Part shown: positions 28,801 to 40,675 of the stretch, piece after piece | Numbering within the stretch: the first letter of the stretch is position 1 | How the letters are laid out: each line of letters starts with the position of its first letter | Assembly: GCA_018268465.1 (NCBI GenBank) | Contig: JAFDWN010000041.1 | Span: 1 to 58,333, forward strand | Direction of reading: 5' to 3' | Length of the DNA stretch: 58,333 nucleotides | Source of the DNA: Actinomycetota bacterium | Lineage (GTDB): Bacteria; Actinomycetota; Actinomycetes; Mycobacteriales; Mycobacteriaceae | Notes under the pieces: model-generated | Databases searched by the model: none | Seen by the model: only the letters and a program-made list of their open reading frames with translations | What the model was told of the DNA's origin: nothing | Translations under genes and position numbers: made by a program

Positions 28801-31800
28801 TCGTTCCAGAGCCTCGTTGCGCTGGGGGCCGACCAGGTCGACGCCGCCGACGGACATGTCGGGACGGTGCGCGAGGACCTCGAGGATGCGGATCAGCTGT
28901 GCGACCATCGCCCGCGCCCGCTCGTCGCCGATCATCCGGTGTTCGAGTTTGACGGTCAGTTCGCGCCCGGGCGTGAGCACCCAGGTCAGCGGGAAGTGGG
29001 TGGTGTCGTGGTAGCCGACGCCGACGATGCCGTGCGCGGTCTCCAGGTCGGCGAACGTGTCGTCGTCGAGGAAGTTCTGCAGCACCAACAGCGAATCGAA
29101 CAGCGGCCCACCCGAATCGCCCGCGGCACGCTGGATCTGGCCGAGGCCCAGGTGGTCGTGGCGCATCATGGCGATGCGCTGCTCGCCGATCGCGCACATC
29201 ACGTCCGCGACCGGGCGCGCTGGGGACAGGTCCACCCGTACCGGCACGGTGTTGAGGAACAGTCCGATGGTCTCGTCGATGCCGATCAGTTCGCCGGGAC
29301 GTCCGGCGACGGTGGTTCCGACGACCACGTCGGTGGTCCCGGCGTGGAAACCGGTGACGATGGACACGGCGGTCGTCACGACCGCGTTGAGGGTGACGCC
29401 CAGCTCGTGTGCCCGTGCGCGCAGCCGTTCGGACAGACGCTCGGGTACGTCCACCACGACGTGTCCCGGCGCGGTGCTGGCGGCGGCGGGGTGACCGGGT
29501 GGCACGCCGGTGGCCAGCGTCGGTCCGCTCAGACCGCTCAGCAGGGCGTTCCAGGCGTGTGACGCCTCGGTTTCGCCGACGGCCGCGAGCCAGTTCAGGT
29601 AGTGCACCACGTGGTCCCCGTGGGGTGCCACAGCGCCGTGTCTGCCGCCGGATTCGTACAGCGCGAACAACTCCCGCAGCACCAGTTCGCGAGACCAGCC
29701 GTCGAACAACAGGAAGTGGTAGGTCAACAGCATGCGGTCGCGGCCGCCGGGCAGGCGGATGACGGTGAGCCGCAGCAGCGGCGCGGCCGTGAGGTCGAAC
29801 GCCGTCACGCGATCGGTGTCGGCGGTGCGCTGTGCCGCGGCGGCGGCGTCACCCTCGGAATGGGCGCGGAGGTCGACGACCGCGATCGGGCAGGCAGGGC
29901 TCTCGATCACCACCTGGACCACCGCGGTGGCATCGGCATCGGGGGTGTCCTCGGCGTGGTCGACCGTGCGGAAACCGGTTCGCAGCTGCGGATGGCGGTG
30001 CAGAAGTGCCGACAGCGCCGACTGCATCCTGCCCACGTCGACGGGGCGGTCGAAATCGAAGGTGTTCTGGGCGATGTAGGCGGCCTCGGCCTGGTCGGTG
30101 TCCGGGAGCAGCGTGCACTGGTAATAGACGCCCTGCTGCAGCGGTGACAGGGCCCAGATATCTTGCACTGCCGAGGATTCGGTGGACAGAATCCGTTCGA
30201 TGGTCGCACCGGACAGTCGCACGGTACCGAATCGCGCCACGGGGCGGTCCGCAGCGCCGTCGCCGGGGGCCCGCCCGCGCAGCCGGGCGGCGACGCCGGC
30301 GGGGGTGCGGCCGCGGAACACGTCCTCGGTGCTCGTGCGGTATCCGGCGCGTCCGAGCCGGCTCGTCACCCGGATCGCGGCGATGCTGTCACCGCCCAAG
30401 GCGAAGAAGTCGGCATCGGCACTGACCGTGTCGCGGGACAACACCCCGGTCATCACGGCGACCACGGCGCGCTGTGCGTCGTCGGTGGGTGCCACCACGT
30501 CGCCCGGCGGGCCGCCGTTGCCGTCGAGCAGTCCCCGCAGCGCGGCGGTGTCGCGTTTGCCGTTGGGCAGCAGCGGAATCGCTTCGATCGTCTGTATCGA
30601 TGCCGGGACCAGGTGGCGGGGCAGGTCGGCGCCGACACGGGCCAGCAGCGCACCGGGCTCGCACGCCGCGGCGCCGGGCACGACGAACGCGACCAGGGCC
30701 GAACCCGCACCGATCACCGCCGCGTCGGCGGCTCCGCCGAGCCGCCGCAGTGCGGATTCCACCTCGCCCGGTTCCACCCGGTGGCCGTTGACCTGGAGCT
30801 GGTCGTCTGCGCGGCCGGCGAACACGATGCGCCCGTCGGCCAGCCGGGCGCCGAGGTCACCGGTTCGGTACAGCCGATCACCGTCGGGCGCGGCGACGAA
30901 TGTGGCCGCCGTCTGCGCGGCCCGGTGCAGGTAGCCCCGCGCCAGCTGAGCGCCGCCGACATAGATTTCGCCGATGACACCGAGCGGGGTGTCGTGCAGG
31001 AATCCGTCGAGGACACGAACTCCGGCACCGGGAACCACGGTGCCGAGCGTCACGCCGTCGCCGCCCTGCCGGCCGGTCAGCACGTCGCCGGCGACCTCGG
31101 ACGAGCCGTAGGAATTGACGACGGCCGCGTCGGGGGACGCTGCCTGCAGCGCCGCGACATGCGCTGGGCGCAGCGGCTCCCCGCTGACGATCCACCGTGA
31201 CAGATCGCGGACCGCCTCGGGGTGCTCGTCGGCCAGTGCCGCCGCCAGCGAGGGCACTGCCACCAACTGGCGCACGTCGTGGGTCGAGACGAGCTCGGCA
31301 AGGCGCTGCCCGTCGCGGACGGCGTCGTCCCCGGCCAGCACGACGCGGGCGCCGCCGGCGAGCCCGGCCAGCAACTCCGTCGTACCGTCGATGAACGACA
31401 GCGAGCTCTTGGCCAGTCGCGTCGGCGCGGGCCATTCGGCGACCGCCCACGCGATCCGATTGGCCAGTGCCCCATGCGTTCCCACTACCGCTTTGGGCTC
31501 TCCGGTGGAACCCGAGGTGAAAAGCACCGAGACCGCGTCCAGCGGACCCACATCGACGGGTTCGAACGGCCGGATGTCGCCGACGACGCCGGCCCGATCG
31601 TCGATCGGGACCACCTTGGTCGCGGCGGGTACGGCGCCGCCCAGCGCCATGCGACCGGCGGCGTCGACGAGGACCGCGCGCGGCTGTGCGTGCGCGAGCA
31701 TGAATTCGACGCGGACGCGTGGGTAGGACGGGTCGACGGGCAGGTAGGCAGCGCCCGCCGCGATGATCGCCCACACTGCGGCCACCGTATCGGCGGACCG

Positions 31801-34800
31801 CGCCGCGGCGAGGGCGACCACGTCGCCGCGGCGCACCCCCGCCGCAACCAGCCGGTGAGCCAGTTGGGCGGCGCGCGAGTCGAGTTCGCGATAGGTCAGT
31901 GAGTCCTCGCCGGACACGATGGCCGTCTCGCCGGGAGCCGATGCGATCGCCCCGGCGATCAGCGCCGTCACGGTCGTGGGCGGGCATCCGGTGCGCGGCG
32001 GTTCGGGCGTGCCCAGTTCCACGGCCGCGCACGTCAGCGCGGGATCGTCCGTGACCGCGGTGATGAGGTCGACGAATGCCCGGGTGACCGTGTCGGCGAA
32101 GATGTCCGACACCTGTTCACGGTTGTTGGTGACGGTCACCGACACGGTGTCGCGGACGGTGATCATCACGGTGAGCGGATAGTGCGGCGCCTCGACGACG
32201 CCGATCTCACCGAGTGTCAGACCGCCCCGGGAGTGGGTGGTCGCCCCGAGGTTCTCGATGACCACGAGGGTGTCGAACAGGTCGGGGGTCCCCGCGATCC
32301 GGTGGGCCTCGGTCAGCGGCAGATGGTGGTGTTCGACCACCGCGGCCTCGGCGGCGGCCAGCCGCGCGGCCACGCGCCCGGCAGTCTCACCGGGCGACCA
32401 GCGCACCCTAACGGGCACCGTGTTGACCAGCAGGCCCACCATCCGTTCGATACCGTCCACTTCGGCGCCACGGCCGGACACCACGGAGCCGAATACGACA
32501 TCGGTGCTGCCGGTGAGGCGCCCCACGGTCAGGCCCCACGCGGTGTGCAGCAGGGTGCCGGCCGTGACCGACGAGCGGCTCGCCGCCGCGTTGAGCACCG
32601 CGCGGGATCCGATGACGGCGCTGCGGCTTCCGAATCCGTCTGTCGCGCTGGCGCGTGACCGTGCGGCGGCGCCGTCGGCGGCCGCGATCCGGGTGGGCCC
32701 GGCGATCCCGCCGAGCACCTGCGTCCAGGCGGCGCGGTCGGCGTCCTGGGCGTCGGCTCCCCGCCCGCCGAGCCAGTCCACGAAACTCTCGAACCGCGGG
32801 GCAGGCCCGTCGAAGTCGGCACCGGCGTACGCGGTCAGCAGGTCGTCGAGCACGATCGGCACCGACCAGCCGTCGGCGACGATGTGGTGCACCGTCTGGA
32901 TCATGGTGTGCGCCTCGTCGTCGCGGCGCACCAGGGTGTAACGGGTCAGCGGCGGCGCGGCCAGGTCGAACCGGCGCCGCCTGTCCCATTCCGCGTGCCG
33001 GGCGACCAATGCGGTGACGTCGTCGTGACCGCGCCCGTCGACCACCTCGAAGTCCGGCGGCACGGGTGTCGCGTGGACCGCCACCGGCGTGCCGTCCGCC
33101 ACGGTGGTGAATGCCGCGGCCAGCGCCCGGTGGCGGGTGACGACAGCTTCGGTGGCGCGCTGAAGTCGCTCGTGGTCCAGCGGCCCGGTGATGTCGACGA
33201 TCTGCTGCACCGCGTAGGGATCGCGACGCCGGTCGAATGTCGAGTGGAAGTAGATGCCCTGCTGGGTGGGTGTCAGGGGCAGCACGTCCCGCAGCCCGGG
33301 GTAGGACCGCTCGAGATCGGCGACGTCGCCGGAGTCGAGGTGGACTCGCGGAAAGTCGGAGACACTGTGACCCGCGACGTGTTCGTCGGCGGCGATGGTG
33401 GCGAGGAGGTCTGCCCAATGCCCCGCCAGCCGGGCGATGTCATGTCGTGCCACCGCACCCGAGGGCCAGCTGAACGTCGCACGCAGCACCGTCCGGCCGC
33501 CGCGGTCGTTGGCCTCGGCGTTGACTTCCAGTAGCCGGGGCAGCGGCATGGCCGGGTCGCGGTCCTCCATGACCGTGACATGGTCGTCGGCGAATGCCCA
33601 TGGGCGGCCGGTGGTCGCGAACCGGCCGAGGTAGTTGAACAGCACCTGCGGGGCCGCGGCGAGTGTCACGTCGGGTTCGTCGCCCGACCTCAGGTAGCGC
33701 AGCGCGCCGTAGCTGAGACCGTGCGCGGGCACCGTCCGCAGCTGATCCTTGATCGACCGCACCGCCGCGGCCAGCTGCGGGCCGCCCGACAATGCGGCGT
33801 GCCAGTCGAATTCGTCGCCGCGCAGCGCGACCGGATACAGCGTGGTGAACCAGCCGACGGTCTCCGACAGGTCGATATCGCCGACGTCGCGGCGCGTGAT
33901 CCGGTGTGGTTCGCGTCCGTGGCCTTCCAACTCCACGAGTACGGCATCGGCGGCGGCATCGCCGTCACGGTCGGCGCGCCACGACCGCAGCGCCAGATAG
34001 AGCGCGGCCACCAGGGCGTCGTTGACATGGCCGTGGATGCGGTCGGGCACCGCGGTGAGGATCGCCTCGGTGACGTCGGCCGGCACCTCGACGGTCAGGC
34101 GGGCCTCGGTCGCGACGGTGTCGCGCGCCGGATCCAGCGGCCGGTCGCCCCAGGGGCGCTCCGCAACCTCGCACACCCGCCGCCAGTATCCGGCGTCGCC
34201 GTCGAACACACCGGCGCCGCTGGCCTCGGCCTGACGCTGCGCCCAGGCCCGCCACGAGGTGGCGACGGCGGGCAGCCGGATCGCGCCGCCGGCGGCGGCA
34301 AGGCGGTGGGCCGCGGCCAGGTCGTCGGCCAGGATGCGCAGCGATACCCCGTCGACGACGATGTGGTGCGCTATCACCACCAGCCGGCCCTGCGCCGAGG
34401 GCCGGCGCAGCCAGCCGAATGCGACCATGACCCCGCCGGCCGCATCGAGTGCTCCGGCCAACTCGTCGCGCAGGCTCGCCACCGCGGCCGTGTCGCCGAG
34501 TTCGACGGTGAGCAGCCGGATCTCGGGCGCGATCGGGGGGATGGTCAGGCTGGCCGCGGTGGCTGCGGACGCCCAGAGGACGTGGTGACGCGCGACGACC
34601 GCCATGAGCACCGTTCGCAGGGTGTCTTCGTCGAGGCCGGCGGGGGTGACCAGCGACATGCCCTGGTAGAACCGGTCCAGTACCGAAGCGCCGGCAGCCG
34701 CGCCGACACCGTCGAGCCAGCGCAGGATGGGGGTGGCCGGTGCCGGTCCGGTCGGTTCGGCCGCGGCGGCCGCCCAGCGGGCGTCGTCGGCCTCGGTCAG

Positions 34801-36630
34801 CAGTGGCGCGAGCGCCCGGGCGGTGCGGTGGGTGAACATATCGCGCGGGCGCAGCGTGTAGCCCTGCGCGCGGACCCGGCTGAGCACCCTGATGGCGACG
34901 ATGCTGTCGCCGCCGAGCCCGAAGAAATCGTCGTCGGCTCCGACCGACTCGATCTCCAGCGCCTCGGCGAACGCGCGGCACAGGACCTTTTCCCGCAGTG
35001 TCCGCGGCGGGGTGATCGCTCCCGCCGCGGCGGTGACGGGGGCGGGCAGCGCGCGGCGGTCGGCTTTCCCGTTGGCCGTCAGGGGCACTCGTTCCAGCGG
35101 GGCGAACAGGGTGGGGACCATGTAGTCGGGGACCCGCGTAGCCAACCAGTCCGCGATCTCGCGATGCAGGGCAGCGTCATTCGCGACTCCGTCGACGGCG
35201 ACGAGGTAGCCGACCAGTGCCTGCGCGCCGCCGTGCTGGTAGACGTCGACGACGGCCTGGCGCACCGCCGGGTGGTCGGCGAGCTGGGATTCGATCTCCT
35301 CCAGTTCGATCCGCCGCCCCCGGATCTTGACCTGATTGTCCGCCCGGCCCAGGAACTCCAGCGAACCGTCGGCGGTCCACCGGGCCAGATCGCCCGTGCG
35401 GTACATGCGGGATCCGTTGTCGTCGAACGGGTTCGCCACAAACCGCGATGCCGTCAGCGCGGCCGCGTTGACGTAGCCGCGGCCCAGCAGGAATCCGGCG
35501 GCGTAGAGTTCGCCGCCGACGCCGGGCGGCACCGGGCGCATATCGTCGTCGAGTACGTAGAGCTGGGTATGCGGGTTGGGCCGGCCGATCGAGGTGGCGA
35601 TCCGCTCGGCGGTGTCGCGGTAGATCACGTGGGAGACGCCGATCGTCGCCTCCGCCGGGCCGTACCCGTGGTACAGCGTGGTGGAGAGCTGGCTGCGGAA
35701 CCGCGCGAACAGGCCCGGGGTCAGGACCTCGCCGCCGCACCACACGTGGCGCAGCGATTCCAGCGCGCTTCGTGCACCGCCGGACCGGGCGAGCCGATCG
35801 AGTTCGAGCAGGGTGTCCAGCATCGACGACACCAGGTAGACGAAGGTCACCCGCTCGCGGCGGATGAGGTCGAGCAGGTATTCGGGGTCCTTCTCACCGC
35901 CGGGTTCGGCGATCACCACGCGTCCGCCGCTGATCAGCGGTAGCAGAATCTCGTTCACCGAGATATCGAAGGACAGCGGCGCTTTGAACAGCGCGGCGTC
36001 GTCGCGGCCGTCCTTGCCGAACCACAGGATCCGGTCGCGCTGCCACACCAGCCGCTCGGCGATCGCCTCGTGGCGGATCATCGCGCCCTTGGGTTTGCCG
36101 GTCGACCCCGACGTGAAGATGACGTAGGCCAGTTGTGCCGGTGCCACCGCGACGGCGGGTGCCTGCTCCGGCAGCCCGGCGTGGATCCACTCGTCGAGGT
36201 CGACGGCTAAACGCGTGACATGCCAATCGGAGTCGTCGTCCTTCGCGACGAAGGCCGTCGTGGCGCCCGCGTCGGCCAGGACCTGGGCGCGCCGGTGCTG
36301 CGGCCAGGAGGGATCCAGCGGTACGAACGACGCGCCGGCGGTCATCGCGGCCAGGACGCACACCACCATCTCTGCCGAGCGGGGCACCCCGACGGCGACC
36401 ATCGCCTCGGGCCGCGCGTCCCCGTCACGCAGCGCGTGCGCCAACTGCGCCACGCGCCTGCCGAGTTCCCGATACGTCAGCCGGCGGTCACCGTCGACGA
36501 CGGCGACGGCGTCGGGGGAGATCGCACACTGGGCGGCGAACAACGAGGGCACCGTGGACGTCTGCGCGGGGGTGGAGCGGTCGTTCCACAGCTGCAACAG
36601 CTCAGCCATGTCGAGTGAGTGCGTGGTCAC
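13876..36630 (-). CDS. Six-module non-ribosomal peptide synthetase for an exochelin-type siderophore
   Basis: About 7,584 residues from GTG 36630 (GAAGGG 10 nt upstream; ATG 36666 would add 12). Domain order with approximate active-motif positions: A1 172, T1 573, E1 755; C2 1247, A2 1703, T2 2078; C3 2304, A3 2786, T3 3188, E3 3371; C4 3858, A4 4314, T4 4707, E4 4895; C5 5375, A5 5860, T5 6256; C6 6442, A6 6903, T6 7280, TE Ser 7412 (GWSFGG). Pocket residues I read: A1 DINYWGGIGK (acyl-hydroxyornithine type), A2 IDTAISSGDK (Asp shifted as in beta-alanine domains), A3 and A5 DMENLGLINK (hydroxyornithine), A4 DFWNIGMVHK (threonine), A6 DTWDTGLVDK (unassigned). Predicted chain: D-fhOrn, beta-Ala, D-hOrn, D-allo-Thr, L-hOrn, X. 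It lies in one operon with MbtH and two exporter halves. Confidence 0.93.
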   Translation of the reverse strand: MTTHSLDMAELLQLWNDRSTPAQTSTVPSLFAAQCAISPDAVAVVDGDRRLTYRELGRRVAQLAHALRDGDARPEAMVAVGVPRSAEMVVCVLAAMTAGASFVPLDPSWPQHRRAQVLADAGATTAFVAKDDDSDWHVTRLAVDLDEWIHAGLPEQAPAVAVAPAQLAYVIFTSGSTGKPKGAMIRHEAIAERLVWQRDRILWFGKDGRDDAALFKAPLSFDISVNEILLPLISGGRVVIAEPGGEKDPEYLLDLIRRERVTFVYLVSSMLDTLLELDRLARSGGARSALESLRHVWCGGEVLTPGLFARFRSQLSTTLYHGYGPAEATIGVSHVIYRDTAERIATSIGRPNPHTQLYVLDDDMRPVPPGVGGELYAAGFLLGRGYVNAAALTASRFVANPFDDNGSRMYRTGDLARWTADGSLEFLGRADNQVKIRGRRIELEEIESQLADHPAVRQAVVDVYQHGGAQALVGYLVAVDGVANDAALHREIADWLATRVPDYMVPTLFAPLERVPLTANGKADRRALPAPVTAAAGAITPPRTLREKVLCRAFAEALEIESVGADDDFFGLGGDSIVAIRVLSRVRAQGYTLRPRDMFTHRTARALAPLLTEADDARWAAAAAEPTGPAPATPILRWLDGVGAAAGASVLDRFYQGMSLVTPAGLDEDTLRTVLMAVVARHHVLWASAATAASLTIPPIAPEIRLLTVELGDTAAVASLRDELAGALDAAGGVMVAFGWLRRPSAQGRLVVIAHHIVVDGVSLRILADDLAAAHRLAAAGGAIRLPAVATSWRAWAQRQAEASGAGVFDGDAGYWRRVCEVAERPWGDRPLDPARDTVATEARLTVEVPADVTEAILTAVPDRIHGHVNDALVAALYLALRSWRADRDGDAAADAVLVELEGHGREPHRITRRDVGDIDLSETVGWFTTLYPVALRGDEFDWHAALSGGPQLAAAVRSIKDQLRTVPAHGLSYGALRYLRSGDEPDVTLAAAPQVLFNYLGRFATTGRPWAFADDHVTVMEDRDPAMPLPRLLEVNAEANDRGGRTVLRATFSWPSGAVARHDIARLAGHWADLLATIAADEHVAGHSVSDFPRVHLDSGDVADLERSYPGLRDVLPLTPTQQGIYFHSTFDRRRDPYAVQQIVDITGPLDHERLQRATEAVVTRHRALAAAFTTVADGTPVAVHATPVPPDFEVVDGRGHDDVTALVARHAEWDRRRRFDLAAPPLTRYTLVRRDDEAHTMIQTVHHIVADGWSVPIVLDDLLTAYAGADFDGPAPRFESFVDWLGGRGADAQDADRAAWTQVLGGIAGPTRIAAADGAAARSRASATDGFGSRSAVIGSRAVLNAAASRSSVTAGTLLHTAWGLTVGRLTGSTDVVFGSVVSGRGAEVDGIERMVGLLVNTVPVRVRWSPGETAGRVAARLAAAEAAVVEHHHLPLTEAHRIAGTPDLFDTLVVIENLGATTHSRGGLTLGEIGVVEAPHYPLTVMITVRDTVSVTVTNNREQVSDIFADTVTRAFVDLITAVTDDPALTCAAVELGTPEPPRTGCPPTTVTALIAGAIASAPGETAIVSGEDSLTYRELDSRAAQLAHRLVAAGVRRGDVVALAAARSADTVAAVWAIIAAGAAYLPVDPSYPRVRVEFMLAHAQPRAVLVDAAGRMALGGAVPAATKVVPIDDRAGVVGDIRPFEPVDVGPLDAVSVLFTSGSTGEPKAVVGTHGALANRIAWAVAEWPAPTRLAKSSLSFIDGTTELLAGLAGGARVVLAGDDAVRDGQRLAELVSTHDVRQLVAVPSLAAALADEHPEAVRDLSRWIVSGEPLRPAHVAALQAASPDAAVVNSYGSSEVAGDVLTGRQGGDGVTLGTVVPGAGVRVLDGFLHDTPLGVIGEIYVGGAQLARGYLHRAAQTAATFVAAPDGDRLYRTGDLGARLADGRIVFAGRADDQLQVNGHRVEPGEVESALRRLGGAADAAVIGAGSALVAFVVPGAAACEPGALLARVGADLPRHLVPASIQTIEAIPLLPNGKRDTAALRGLLDGNGGPPGDVVAPTDDAQRAVVAVMTGVLSRDTVSADADFFALGGDSIAAIRVTSRLGRAGYRTSTEDVFRGRTPAGVAARLRGRAPGDGAADRPVARFGTVRLSGATIERILSTESSAVQDIWALSPLQQGVYYQCTLLPDTDQAEAAYIAQNTFDFDRPVDVGRMQSALSALLHRHPQLRTGFRTVDHAEDTPDADATAVVQVVIESPACPIAVVDLRAHSEGDAAAAAQRTADTDRVTAFDLTAAPLLRLTVIRLPGGRDRMLLTYHFLLFDGWSRELVLRELFALYESGGRHGAVAPHGDHVVHYLNWLAAVGETEASHAWNALLSGLSGPTLATGVPPGHPAAASTAPGHVVVDVPERLSERLRARAHELGVTLNAVVTTAVSIVTGFHAGTTDVVVGTTVAGRPGELIGIDETIGLFLNTVPVRVDLSPARPVADVMCAIGEQRIAMMRHDHLGLGQIQRAAGDSGGPLFDSLLVLQNFLDDDTFADLETAHGIVGVGYHDTTHFPLTWVLTPGRELTVKLEHRMIGDERARAMVAQLIRILEVLAHRPDMSVGGVDLVGPQRNEALERRWSATARPVEPVTIAELLARRARTNPDDTAVVFGSQRLTFGEFDDRVTQLARFLRAQGAAPESFVALALPRSTDMVVALFAVLRAGAAYLPLELDLPNERLRGIVDDARPVVLLTTSAQHELADCARGQGTTVLFVDHSDTAAALAATPPDPLTAAELGEFASGAKRLTHPAYLIYTSGSTGRPKGVLTGFAGLTNMYFNHREAIFEPTVRRVRAAGRSGQIRVAHTVSFSFDMSWEELFWLVEGHQVHICDEELRRDATALVGYCHQHHIDVVNVTPTYAHHLLDAGLLDDHTPALVLLGGEAVGDHVWSTLRAHPGSSGYNLYGPTEYTINTLGAGTGDSVTPAVGQPIHNTRGYVLDAALRPVPDGVTGELYIAGDGLARGYHRRPALTAAAMVADPYVPGGRMYRTGDLVRRRPGAQEPGMLDYLGRADDQVKIRGYRVELGEVESVLAAAAGVARCAVVARTTSSTPPVKTLAAYVIPTVRPDDEAAFVLGLRDHLAGVLPPYMVPARYGVVDTLPLTVNGKLDVAALPEPVAATRAGARAPRTATESALLDIVSSVLGIGDIGVDDDFFALGGDSISSIAVCGRARRAGLHLTPRDVFRRRTISALARVAGADPAPAVAPDRGIGVITPTPMLAETAQARTPLAHFYQSMVLTTPAGITVEQLWLLLRSLLETHGMLRARLAVEADGNGWTLTVPEVPADGTPVLTRREGALTAAGVAAATDTAAAGLSPENGVMLRAVWYDIPGAAGQLLVAIHHLVVDGVSWRILGDDLARGWAQLAAGGPIRLDDVPTSFRTWSTVIGAVGEGAALFDAEVPHWNRVLETDDPELGRRAPDPAVDTAATVCSHTISLSPEVSSALLSSVPAAMHGGINEVLLTALALALAQWRSDRGHRAGSAALLNLEGHGRESDVMPGHLDLSRTVGWFTAIYPVRIDPGRLGWDEVRAAGPALAAAAKSVKEQLRQVPNRGLGYGALRYLDERSPIRRRAPHILFNYLGRFAGGSGRAWEPVAHIGALREGVDPANPAATLEINALAEDRTGDDIETVLTMTLAWPGALLDAADVEALASLWADALTALTRCVDLSGHTPSDFPLIALTQGDVEQLERTAPVDDVLPLLPLQEGMYFHSAYGDGLDDHQDTYRVQQIAQLSGPVDPEVLRAGLTAVMRRHQALRASFRELEDGRLAQVVWSDVPVALRAVDGDMDDVEMFAREDLSRPFDLAQAPLVRYTLVRLGPGEHRLIQTMHHIVADGWSYPVIFGDIVEHHNASTAGLGGFRDPVIATLHDHIEAVTGGDREAARQAWAAALAGAEATALFPGRMRAVGAHRSVVRHLSAELTGALTRTARDRGVTVGTVLHGAWGLLLGGLLGRRQVVFGSTVSGRGGSLAGTESVVGLLINTIPVPMSWQPGTPIATVMTDLQEQQSVLLDAQQLGLAELARLAGIRDMFDTMVVVENFPAVAAPADGDERTVGYHGFTGTDSPHYPVSFVAFLDERLAVEIKYDTTVLTAPQADQFAERIERILTTFAQNPETPADAVDLRTAAEHRRTAATASRQGPERTLAGMFADVVQRSPGSVAVTCGPEHVTYAELDARAAAVASALLDSGVQPESRVAVALPRSVDLIAAVIGVVKAGGTYVPLDIGSPPARLSHILGDSAPACVVVDHPDRLPACGAPVVVLAEATRPTGGARPGVAVHPDNAAYIVYTSGSTGAPKGVAVTHRNVAALFDSAAELFDFGPDDVWTMFHSVAFDFSVWELWGPLLHGGRLVMVDQTVTRDPDRFLTLLSAERVTVCNQTPSAFYPLIDADRRPRKLDLRYVIFGGEALDTTRLANWYQRHDAQSPHLVNMYGITETCVHVSHRPLAATDSTVPDSVIGNAIPGLRIHLLDGYLRPVPTGVVGEMYIAGGQLARGYVGKPGLTAARFVANPFDAAGERLYRSGDTAMWTEAGELVYVGRSDQQVKIRGYRIELGEVESALAGLPGVANAAAAVRTDDSGRNRLIGYLVGREPVEITHVRAQLAERLPDYMVPSALVVLDALPLTVNGKLDRAALPDPAEAAPPVPQTAEPTGDVDTAALLANLCSDILATTVGVGDDFFTMGGDSIVAIQLVNRARRQGMRITPQQVFTERTPAALAAALGSVPATQDPDDPGPDLGEVMVTPIVQRLAELGGTVARFNQTELLRTPVGVTLAQLDAAVNAVIRRHDGLRIRLHRPVPVLWSLETVAENHISVSRVDAAGFGDDTLRDLVAAESDAATARLDPDAGVVVQAVWFDLGAARQGRLLLVVHHLCVDGVSWRILVDDLSDACAQAQAGRIPALPPVPTSIRSYARMVHENAHQAARLAEFEHWTATLAPGGELAPERTAAALTVGSTRDHDVRFTVEDTAALLTVVPAAANADITETLVTSLHLAVSRWRIARGGDPGAPLVLDLERHGRDGWGDGVDLSRTVGWFTALAPVRLAACVDGDHVTALKHVKERLREVPDGGLGFGQLRYCNPRTTAALGRLPVPQLLFNYLGRWAADGTGDWDSAPEVDALRTGPDPDLGTPYLLEVNAICDDTAEGPRLRATLTYADGELTADDVTELGELWCAAVRELADSAGSARHTTALTPSDLPLVALSQEHIDRVVVRTAAGVQTIWPLSPLQEGVYFQARYAAAAVYVVQNVFDFAEPIDAAALRNAYSAVMARNAVLRSAFLADDLPRPLAVITATPVCEPEVIDLTDVAPQHVSERVTQITADDRLRTFDLERPPLARMTIVRTGRRDRLIFSYHFLLLDGWSREQLLRELFAEYAAARSGVPAELPESAADFTDYLRWLAGRDRETSIREWVGALDGLAAPTLLAPAAVGSDPSLAHRLEFTLDDAATAQLTTQARRTGVTLNAMISTALALVLAYETGSDDVVFGSTVAGRPTDLDGIESVIGLFLNTVPTRVRLDPARSLAETMRAVQAERLRLMDHEYVGLGDIQRAVAEHDRTVNGDNGAFTRGVPLFDSLYVLQNFLGDDTFTDMEAEHGIVGHDSVDASHYPLTWVASPGRQLWVKLEYRPDVVDADYARRLLDRLRQVLLSAAGDVAQLLAAVDLRLRDEIAAQLAEADSTRHDLPDATVMDLLADRTNTSGAQTALVCGTERIDYRELQRRVDQLAWLLRGRGIAAGCTVALAIPRSIESVVALFAVLRAGAAYVPLELDYPDERLTVMLQDATPVCVLTTTTVIDRITALAPCPTIVLDSADVSDEYARVPAAWDGYRPRLDDPAYVIYTSGSTGRPKGVVTPHRGLTNMHLNHREAIFAPAIARAGGRRLRIAHTVSFSFDMSWEELLWLIEGHEVHICDEQLRRDASALVGYCHEYEIDVVNVTPTYAQLLFEQGLLDTAGGGHPPVLVLLGGEAVSSTVWDRLRDSDTSYGYNLYGPTEYTINTLGGGTDDSATPTVGLPIWNTRAYVLDNWLRPVADDTAGELYIAGAGLAQGYLGRPALTAGRFVANPAEPGRMYRTGDLVRRRADGYLDFLGRTDDQVKIRGYRVEPGDVEAVIATHPEVRQAAVIARPDPNTPGSHQLVGYVVAGPTAGDHGELIARVRAHLKRALPPYMVPAGLAVLETLPLTDNGKLDVRALPEVSPAAATGRLPVGVTERVLCGLFGEVLGVEVSVADADFFDLGGHSLSSIRLMSRVRAELGVEVSIRDVFDAPTVAELAALIDTAPKTHTRPPLLAGPRPPRVPASPAQQRLLILDRLGETGTAYNYPLLFNVHGPLDLTALQAALGDVIDRHESLRTVFTEDTDGFAQHILPTATRAPIHLIDCTTTELDQHITTALTHHFDLSTEIPVRLSILRTAPDHHTIALLLHHITSDEWSDTPLLRDLNTAYHTRSTGQNTPLPPLPVHYADYTLWQHQLLDRVGDQQRQFWRDTLAGAPDELTLPTDRPRPQRPTGTGATLTLDLPEDITTALRELAATRQLSMLMVLHTAVAILLHRLGAGDDIIVGTPTAGRDETALNDIVGFFVNTVVLRTDLSANPTIDDLLTRIRTTDLTAFAHQDIPFDRIVEDLNPPRVAGRNPLFNVFIGYHRPDDTDSDMLGLPTHWPQPPVTTAMFDLGFTLIDHPQQPTIIAEYSADLFDHTTVEHLTQRLTTVLTHIATDTTNPLSAIDILHTGERQHLLTHHNNTDHTPHPDTPTDLAALITHQAHTTPHATALIYHDTTLSYAELDHWSNNLAATLTTTGAQPGTIIGIALPRSLELIVALLAVAKTGAAFLPLDPDYPPERLAHMTTDAQPHTVIDNPTPVQHAKNHPTTTTPHPPINPASWAYILYTSGSTGRPKGVAIPHAGIVNRITWLQHAYPLHPGDRMLIKTPISFDTSVWEIFWPLSTGATAVIAQPGGHRDPHYLAHTITTHHITAIDFVPSMLEAFLDEPHAAHCTTLTRVTVGGEALPTPLAHRFTTTLPIPLHNLYGPTETSVDALGWTADNGPVALGQPGHNVRTYVLDNYLHPVPDGTPGELYLAGIQLAHGYLHRHHLTAERFIANPFDTATRMYRTGDLVRRRTDGHLEYLGRTDDQIKLRGVRIEPTEIETTLTTHPAITTAHVMVKSDRLVAYYVPTEGIPAPSPQALREFCAATLPPHMTPSSYVALATLPVTPSGKLDRKALPEPAPDVAEGRPPATDDERRLCELFTDVLGVDVTTVDTDFFTLGGHSLLLVRLAGAIRRDFGADISVADLMLACTVSQVARRLADPTGDPADSLAPVLPLRSTGTEPPLFCLPPASGLSWQFAGLKRHLPEQIPLYGLQSPLFSGTSLPDTLTELAAGYADTIVAIAPDGPIRLLGWSFGGAVAFLIAQQLSTRGREVTFLGMLDSYPEVAAGDSFDSGSALAALLREMGFPVDAGRRMTVAEAVEMMHAQDDAIGILDDDQIALAIENYVAAERFIVGADYGHYDGDVFFVDAMLEMDQLGVASVAWRDQVRGGLRVVEMDCRHSDLMDADILARLGPLIAAALGA
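15100..17760 (-). other. Compositionally foreign block covering C6-A6 of the NRPS
   Basis: Inside the intact NRPS frame, this block has a plus strand made mostly of G and T, so its codons are dominated by CAC, ACC, CAT and ATC. The protein becomes rich in Thr, His and Pro (runs such as TTHHITAID and [11 protein letters not shown]). Flanking modules lack this. The change is abrupt on both sides: near 15,100, after the A6 core at [11 protein letters not shown], and near 17,760, just after T5. It spans a C-A didomain and leaves T6-TE native-like. Inference: recombinational module replacement. Confidence 0.7.
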
Positions 36631-36703
36631 GAGTCGGCAACCCTTCGTCGTGTGGTGGATTCGCATGTCCGAATGGGGCTTTCGCGCACCCCCGCGGTGT
36701 CGA

Positions 36704-38476
36704 TCAGGTGTGCATACTCCACGCCCGCCACAGCCGGGCGTACCGTCCGTCGAGGGCGAGCAGTTCGCTGTGGGTGCCGTTCTCGACGATGCGGCCCTCT
36801 TCCATCACCGCGATCTGGTCGGCGGCGGCCGCTTGGGTGAGGCGGTGCGCGACGACGAGCGTCGTGCGGTTTCTGGTGGCGGCGGCCGCGGCAGCCTCGA
36901 GTTCTGCGGCGTGCGCGCTGCCCGCCTCGGCGGTGGCCTCGTCGAGGACCACCACCTGTGGGTCGGCGAGCACGAGCCGGGCCATCGCGATGTGCTGCGC
37001 CTGCGCCGCGGTCAGGGTGACCCCCTGCTCGCCGACCGGGGTGTCGAGACCGTCGTCGAGGGCGCTCACCCACCCGTCGGCGCCGACCGTGCGCAGTGCC
37101 GACCAGACGTCGTCGCGGCTCGCCTGCGGCGCGATCAGCTGCAGATCGTCGATGAGACGTCCGGAGAACACGTGCACTTCCTGAGTGATCGTGGAAACCC
37201 ACCGGCGTAATTGGTCGCGTTCGATCTCGCCGACGTCGGCGCCGCCGATGAGGGCCTTGCCCCGGGTCGGGGTGAGCAGGCCCGCGACCACGGCGGCCAG
37301 GGTGCTCTTACCCGCCCCGGTGGTGCCGACGAGTGCGCAGCGGGTGCCGGCCGGAATGCTCAACGACACGTCGTGCAGGACGTCCGGCCCGGCGCCGTAG
37401 GCGAAGGAGACACGGTCGATCTCGACCGCCGATCCGGACGGCACCGCGGTGGCGGGCAGGTCGTGGTCGGCCGGGCTGCGAAGGTCGACGACGCCGACGA
37501 GGCGTGCCAGGCAGGCGGCCGCGGCCTGGATCTCGTCGAAGTTGTACATCAGTTCACCGACCGGGTTGAACAGTCGGTGGAACATCAACGCCGCGGCGGT
37601 GACCGCGCCGACGGTGACCTCACCCGAGCGGACCAGCAGGAACCCGACCACCAATGTGGCGGTGAGACCGATGAATTCGGCGCGGTTGACCCGCCCGACC
37701 AATCGGGTGAACAACGTGAACACGGCGACGGAGATGTCGCGGGCGCGCGCGGATGCCTGTTCGATCTGCTCCAGGTGGCGGTCGTGCGTCTCGTAGGCGT
37801 CGATGGTCCTGGCGCCCTGGATGGACTCGACGGTGGCCTGTGCACGCTGTGCCATCGCCACTCGCTGTTCGGCGTACATCGGCGCCGACCGGGGCAGGTA
37901 CCACCACAATCCCGCGACGTAGGCCGGGATGCAAAGCGCGCCCGCGAGCCCGAGCCGCCAGTCGAGACTGGACATGCCGACCAGGGTGACGACACCGAGG
38001 AAGAATGCGTTGAGCATGTCGGGAAGCACCTGCGACACCGCCTTGGCGACCGCGGCGACGTCGGCACCCACCCGGGACAGCAGATCACCCCGGCCGCTTT
38101 CCTCGATCATGGTGGCGGGCAGGTTCAGTGAGCGCTCCAGCACATCCTCGCGCAGATCGGCCACGGTCCGTTCGCCGAGCCGGCTGATCAGATACGCCGA
38201 CATCCCCGTGCCCAGCCCGCCGACGAGGGCGGCCGCGCCGATCGCGCCACCCAGTGCGATGAGGCTGCCGACCGGGCTGCCGTCGCTGACCCGGTCGACC
38301 AGGGTGCCCAGCAGGTAGATGGGCACCGTCGCGGCCGCGGCCACCGCCAGCCCGACGATCACGGTGGCGGCGGTCGCACCGCGGCGGCGGCGCAGCTCCG
38401 CGGTGAGCCACAACCAGGTGCGTGCCGGCGTTGCCACCGGCAGTACGGGTGCGGTGATGGATTCGCTGATCGTCAT
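36704..38476 (-). CDS. ABC exporter half protein with canonical Walker motifs (ExiT-like)
   Basis: The 590-residue protein has an N-terminal six-helix transmembrane domain (about residues 35-310) and a C-terminal nucleotide-binding domain (about 345-585). Walker A ([11 protein letters not shown]) and Walker B plus catalytic Glu ([10 protein letters not shown]) are canonical. The signature is degenerate, LTAAQ instead of LSGGQ. The neighbouring half transporter has the opposite defects, so the pair should form one working ATP site. It lies 28 bp after that gene and 73 bp before the NRPS start. By context it exports the siderophore, like ExiT of M. smegmatis but as a separate half protein. Confidence 0.85.
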   Translation of the reverse strand: MTISESITAPVLPVATPARTWLWLTAELRRRRGATAATVIVGLAVAAAATVPIYLLGTLVDRVSDGSPVGSLIALGGAIGAAALVGGLGTGMSAYLISRLGERTVADLREDVLERSLNLPATMIEESGRGDLLSRVGADVAAVAKAVSQVLPDMLNAFFLGVVTLVGMSSLDWRLGLAGALCIPAYVAGLWWYLPRSAPMYAEQRVAMAQRAQATVESIQGARTIDAYETHDRHLEQIEQASARARDISVAVFTLFTRLVGRVNRAEFIGLTATLVVGFLLVRSGEVTVGAVTAAALMFHRLFNPVGELMYNFDEIQAAAACLARLVGVVDLRSPADHDLPATAVPSGSAVEIDRVSFAYGAGPDVLHDVSLSIPAGTRCALVGTTGAGKSTLAAVVAGLLTPTRGKALIGGADVGEIERDQLRRWVSTITQEVHVFSGRLIDDLQLIAPQASRDDVWSALRTVGADGWVSALDDGLDTPVGEQGVTLTAAQAQHIAMARLVLADPQVVVLDEATAEAGSAHAAELEAAAAAATRNRTTLVVAHRLTQAAAADQIAVMEEGRIVENGTHSELLALDGRYARLWRAWSMHT

Positions 38477-38504
38477 GGGTTTCTGAACCTCGGGGTTTCC
38501 GTGC

Positions 38505-40247
38505 CTACCGGCTGACCAGGTCGCGGTATGCCGGGTGCGCGCCCACCAGGGTGCGGTGGGTGCCGTCGGCGGTGACGCGACCGCCGACGATCAGCACGAC
38601 ACGGTCGGCGGCGGCGAGCAGCGCGGGACTGGCGGTGAGGACGACCGTCGTTCGCCCGCCGTCCGAACGGAGCCGGCGGATACCGTCGGCGATGGCCTGC
38701 TCGGTGACGGCGTCGACCGCGGTGGTCGGATCGTGCAAGACCAAGACGTCCGGGTCGGCGGCCAGCGCCCTGGCCAGCGTCCAGCGTTGCCGCTGTCCAC
38801 CCGACAGACTGGCGCCGCGTTCGGCGACGGGATGGGCAAGACCGTCGGGATGCAGGGCGACGACGTCGACGGCGCAGGAGGCTTCGAGCGCCGAACGGAC
38901 TGCCGCGGAGTCGGTTTCACCGCAGACGGCGAGATTGGACTCCAGCGTCCCGCTGAACAGGTCGCCGTGATGGTGCTCGACCAGCAGGGCCCGGCGGCGC
39001 TGGCCGTCGGGGATGTCCTCGATGCGGCGGCCGCCGACACACACGGTGGCGGCACGGTCACCGTTTCCCCGGGATCTCAGCTGTCCGGACAGCACGTCGA
39101 TGAGAGCGGTCGCGTCGCGCGCGTCCGACGTGAGCACCGCGACGAACTCGCCGGGTGCCACGCGCAGCGACAGGTCGTGCAGGCCCGCATGCGTGCAGTC
39201 GCTCAGGGTGAGCATCCCCGTGGCCGGCCGGTCGGGGGCGGTGGCGCCGCCGCGCCGAGGTGAGCGGCGGGTGGGCGCCGACAGGACGGCGGCCACCCGA
39301 TTGGCCGATGCGCGCGCTTCGGCCACCCAGCTCGGCACGACCGCCAACAGCGAGAACGGCTCGATGAGGAACTGAGCCAAACCGATGACCGTGATCAGGG
39401 CGCCCAGCGACAGATCCCCCCGCAGTGCGAAGTACGCGGCCGCCACCGCCACCGCCATCGCGGCCAGTGCTCCGGCCGCCGACGCGGCACCCGCGTGCAC
39501 GCTCTGAAGGCGGGCCGCCCGCAGGGTGGCAGCCAGTGAGCGGCGGCTGGCGGCGCGGTAGCGCGATGCGGCATTGGCCTGGGCGCCGATGCCCTGCAGC
39601 GGGCGCTGTCCGCTGATCAGATCCGTGGCCAGCGCGGTGGCGCGGCCGACTTCGGCCTGCTGATCCTCGACGCGGCTGGCGATCATCGGCGCCGTGAGTT
39701 GCAACCCGGCCACCACGAGGGGCACCCCGATGAGCACCATGAGCCCCAACGGCAGGTCGATGGTCAGCAGCACGGCGCCACAGGCCACCGTGGCGACGAC
39801 GGCGCCGACGACGCGAGGCACGTAATCGAGGACGTAGGACGTCTCTTCGGCATCGGTGGACGAGATCGACAGCAGCTCACCGACTTTGAATTCGGTCTCG
39901 ATTCCGAGCGGTGCGACGATCCGGCGACTCAGCTCGACGCGCAGCGAATGCGACTCCTGGGCGATGGCGACCATCAACAGGCGGGCGCCGAAGCGGTACA
40001 CGAGCGTCAGGGCGCAGAACAGGGCGGCGAGTATCGCGACCCACCCGATGATCGCGGGGATGCTCCCCGTCGCGACGGCGCGGTCGACGATCACGCCGAT
40101 CAGCACCGGGACGGCGACCTCGCAGAGTTGATGCAGCGCGATCAGACCGGTACCCGTGGTCAACCGGCGCAGATTGCGGGTGACCGTGCGGCGCAGCACC
40201 GCCGCACCGGTCCATCGGGTGGATGCGTCCTCTGTCGGAGAGCTCAC
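38505..40247 (-). CDS. ABC exporter half protein with degenerate ATP site (ExiT-like)
   Basis: The 580-residue transmembrane plus nucleotide-binding protein is of the type-IV exporter class. Its signature motif [15 protein letters not shown] is intact. Walker A is lost: [12 protein letters not shown] stands where GxxGxGKS/T is expected, with no Lys. Walker B reads [11 protein letters not shown], with His-Asp in place of Asp-Glu. This fits the degenerate partner of a heterodimeric exporter whose other half is at 36704-38476. GTG 40247 overlaps the mbtH stop (GTGA). Substrate is inferred from position inside the siderophore operon. Confidence 0.85.
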   Translation of the reverse strand: MSSPTEDASTRWTGAAVLRRTVTRNLRRLTTGTGLIALHQLCEVAVPVLIGVIVDRAVATGSIPAIIGWVAILAALFCALTLVYRFGARLLMVAIAQESHSLRVELSRRIVAPLGIETEFKVGELLSISSTDAEETSYVLDYVPRVVGAVVATVACGAVLLTIDLPLGLMVLIGVPLVVAGLQLTAPMIASRVEDQQAEVGRATALATDLISGQRPLQGIGAQANAASRYRAASRRSLAATLRAARLQSVHAGAASAAGALAAMAVAVAAAYFALRGDLSLGALITVIGLAQFLIEPFSLLAVVPSWVAEARASANRVAAVLSAPTRRSPRRGGATAPDRPATGMLTLSDCTHAGLHDLSLRVAPGEFVAVLTSDARDATALIDVLSGQLRSRGNGDRAATVCVGGRRIEDIPDGQRRRALLVEHHHGDLFSGTLESNLAVCGETDSAAVRSALEASCAVDVVALHPDGLAHPVAERGASLSGGQRQRWTLARALAADPDVLVLHDPTTAVDAVTEQAIADGIRRLRSDGGRTTVVLTASPALLAAADRVVLIVGGRVTADGTHRTLVGAHPAYRDLVSR

Positions 40248-40489
40248 GCCGGTGCGGTCGGCGACGCCGCGGCGCGCATTTGCTCGCGCAGTGACCGGGG
40301 TCGCAGATCGGTCCAGTTCTCGTCGACGTAACGCAACGCGCTGGCGCGATCAGCACCGTCGGGACCACCGAACACCACCGTCCAACCAGCCGGGACAGCG
40401 GCGAAGGCCGGCCATAGTGAATGCTGTTCCTCGTCGTTGACGAGCACCAGGAACCGACCGTTCTCGTCGTCAAAAGGATTGCTGGACAC
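40244..40489 (-). CDS. mbtH: MbtH-like NRPS accessory protein
   Basis: The 81-residue protein shows the MbtH family pattern: [34 protein letters not shown], then [19 protein letters not shown] 40489 was chosen because the family starts there and a strong GGGAGGAG site lies just upstream; a longer frame has an unrelated basic extension. MbtH proteins bind adenylation domains and are needed for their solubility or activity, here presumably those of the NRPS in the same operon. It is the first gene of the operon mbtH-exporter-exporter-NRPS. The name refers to the family; this is the exochelin-locus copy, not the mycobactin one. Confidence 0.9.
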   Translation of the reverse strand: MSSNPFDDENGRFLVLVNDEEQHSLWPAFAAVPAGWTVVFGGPDGADRASALRYVDENWTDLRPRSLREQMRAAASPTAPA

Positions 40490-40615
40490 AGAGACTCCTC
40501 CCGCTTTGCCGTCGGGCGCGACCGGGTCCGCCCTGCGGCGTCTCACGGATCGGGCCTTGGCCTGTCTGCGGCAGCGGGGGCGATGGTGCCCGCCGGTGCC
40601 GGAACGGATGCTATC

Positions 40616-40634
40616 AAAGGTTAGGCTAACCATT
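40616..40634. promoter_or_regulatory. IdeR iron box between mbtH operon and fxbA
   Basis: The core AGGTTAGGCTAACC is a perfect match to the inner 14 bp of the iron-box consensus (14/19 overall). It lies in the divergent interval, 41 bp before fxbA and about 125 bp before mbtH, so it could repress both. Confidence 0.75.
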
Positions 40635-40675
40635 GTGGGCTAGGCCGCAGTCGGAGAGAAGTCTGGGAGGTTGCT

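Noticed and set aside
38505-40247. Loss of Walker A taken as a sign of a dead pseudogene
   Set aside because: The frame is intact, the signature motif is perfect and the partner has the complementary defects, so it is a degenerate but functional half transporter.
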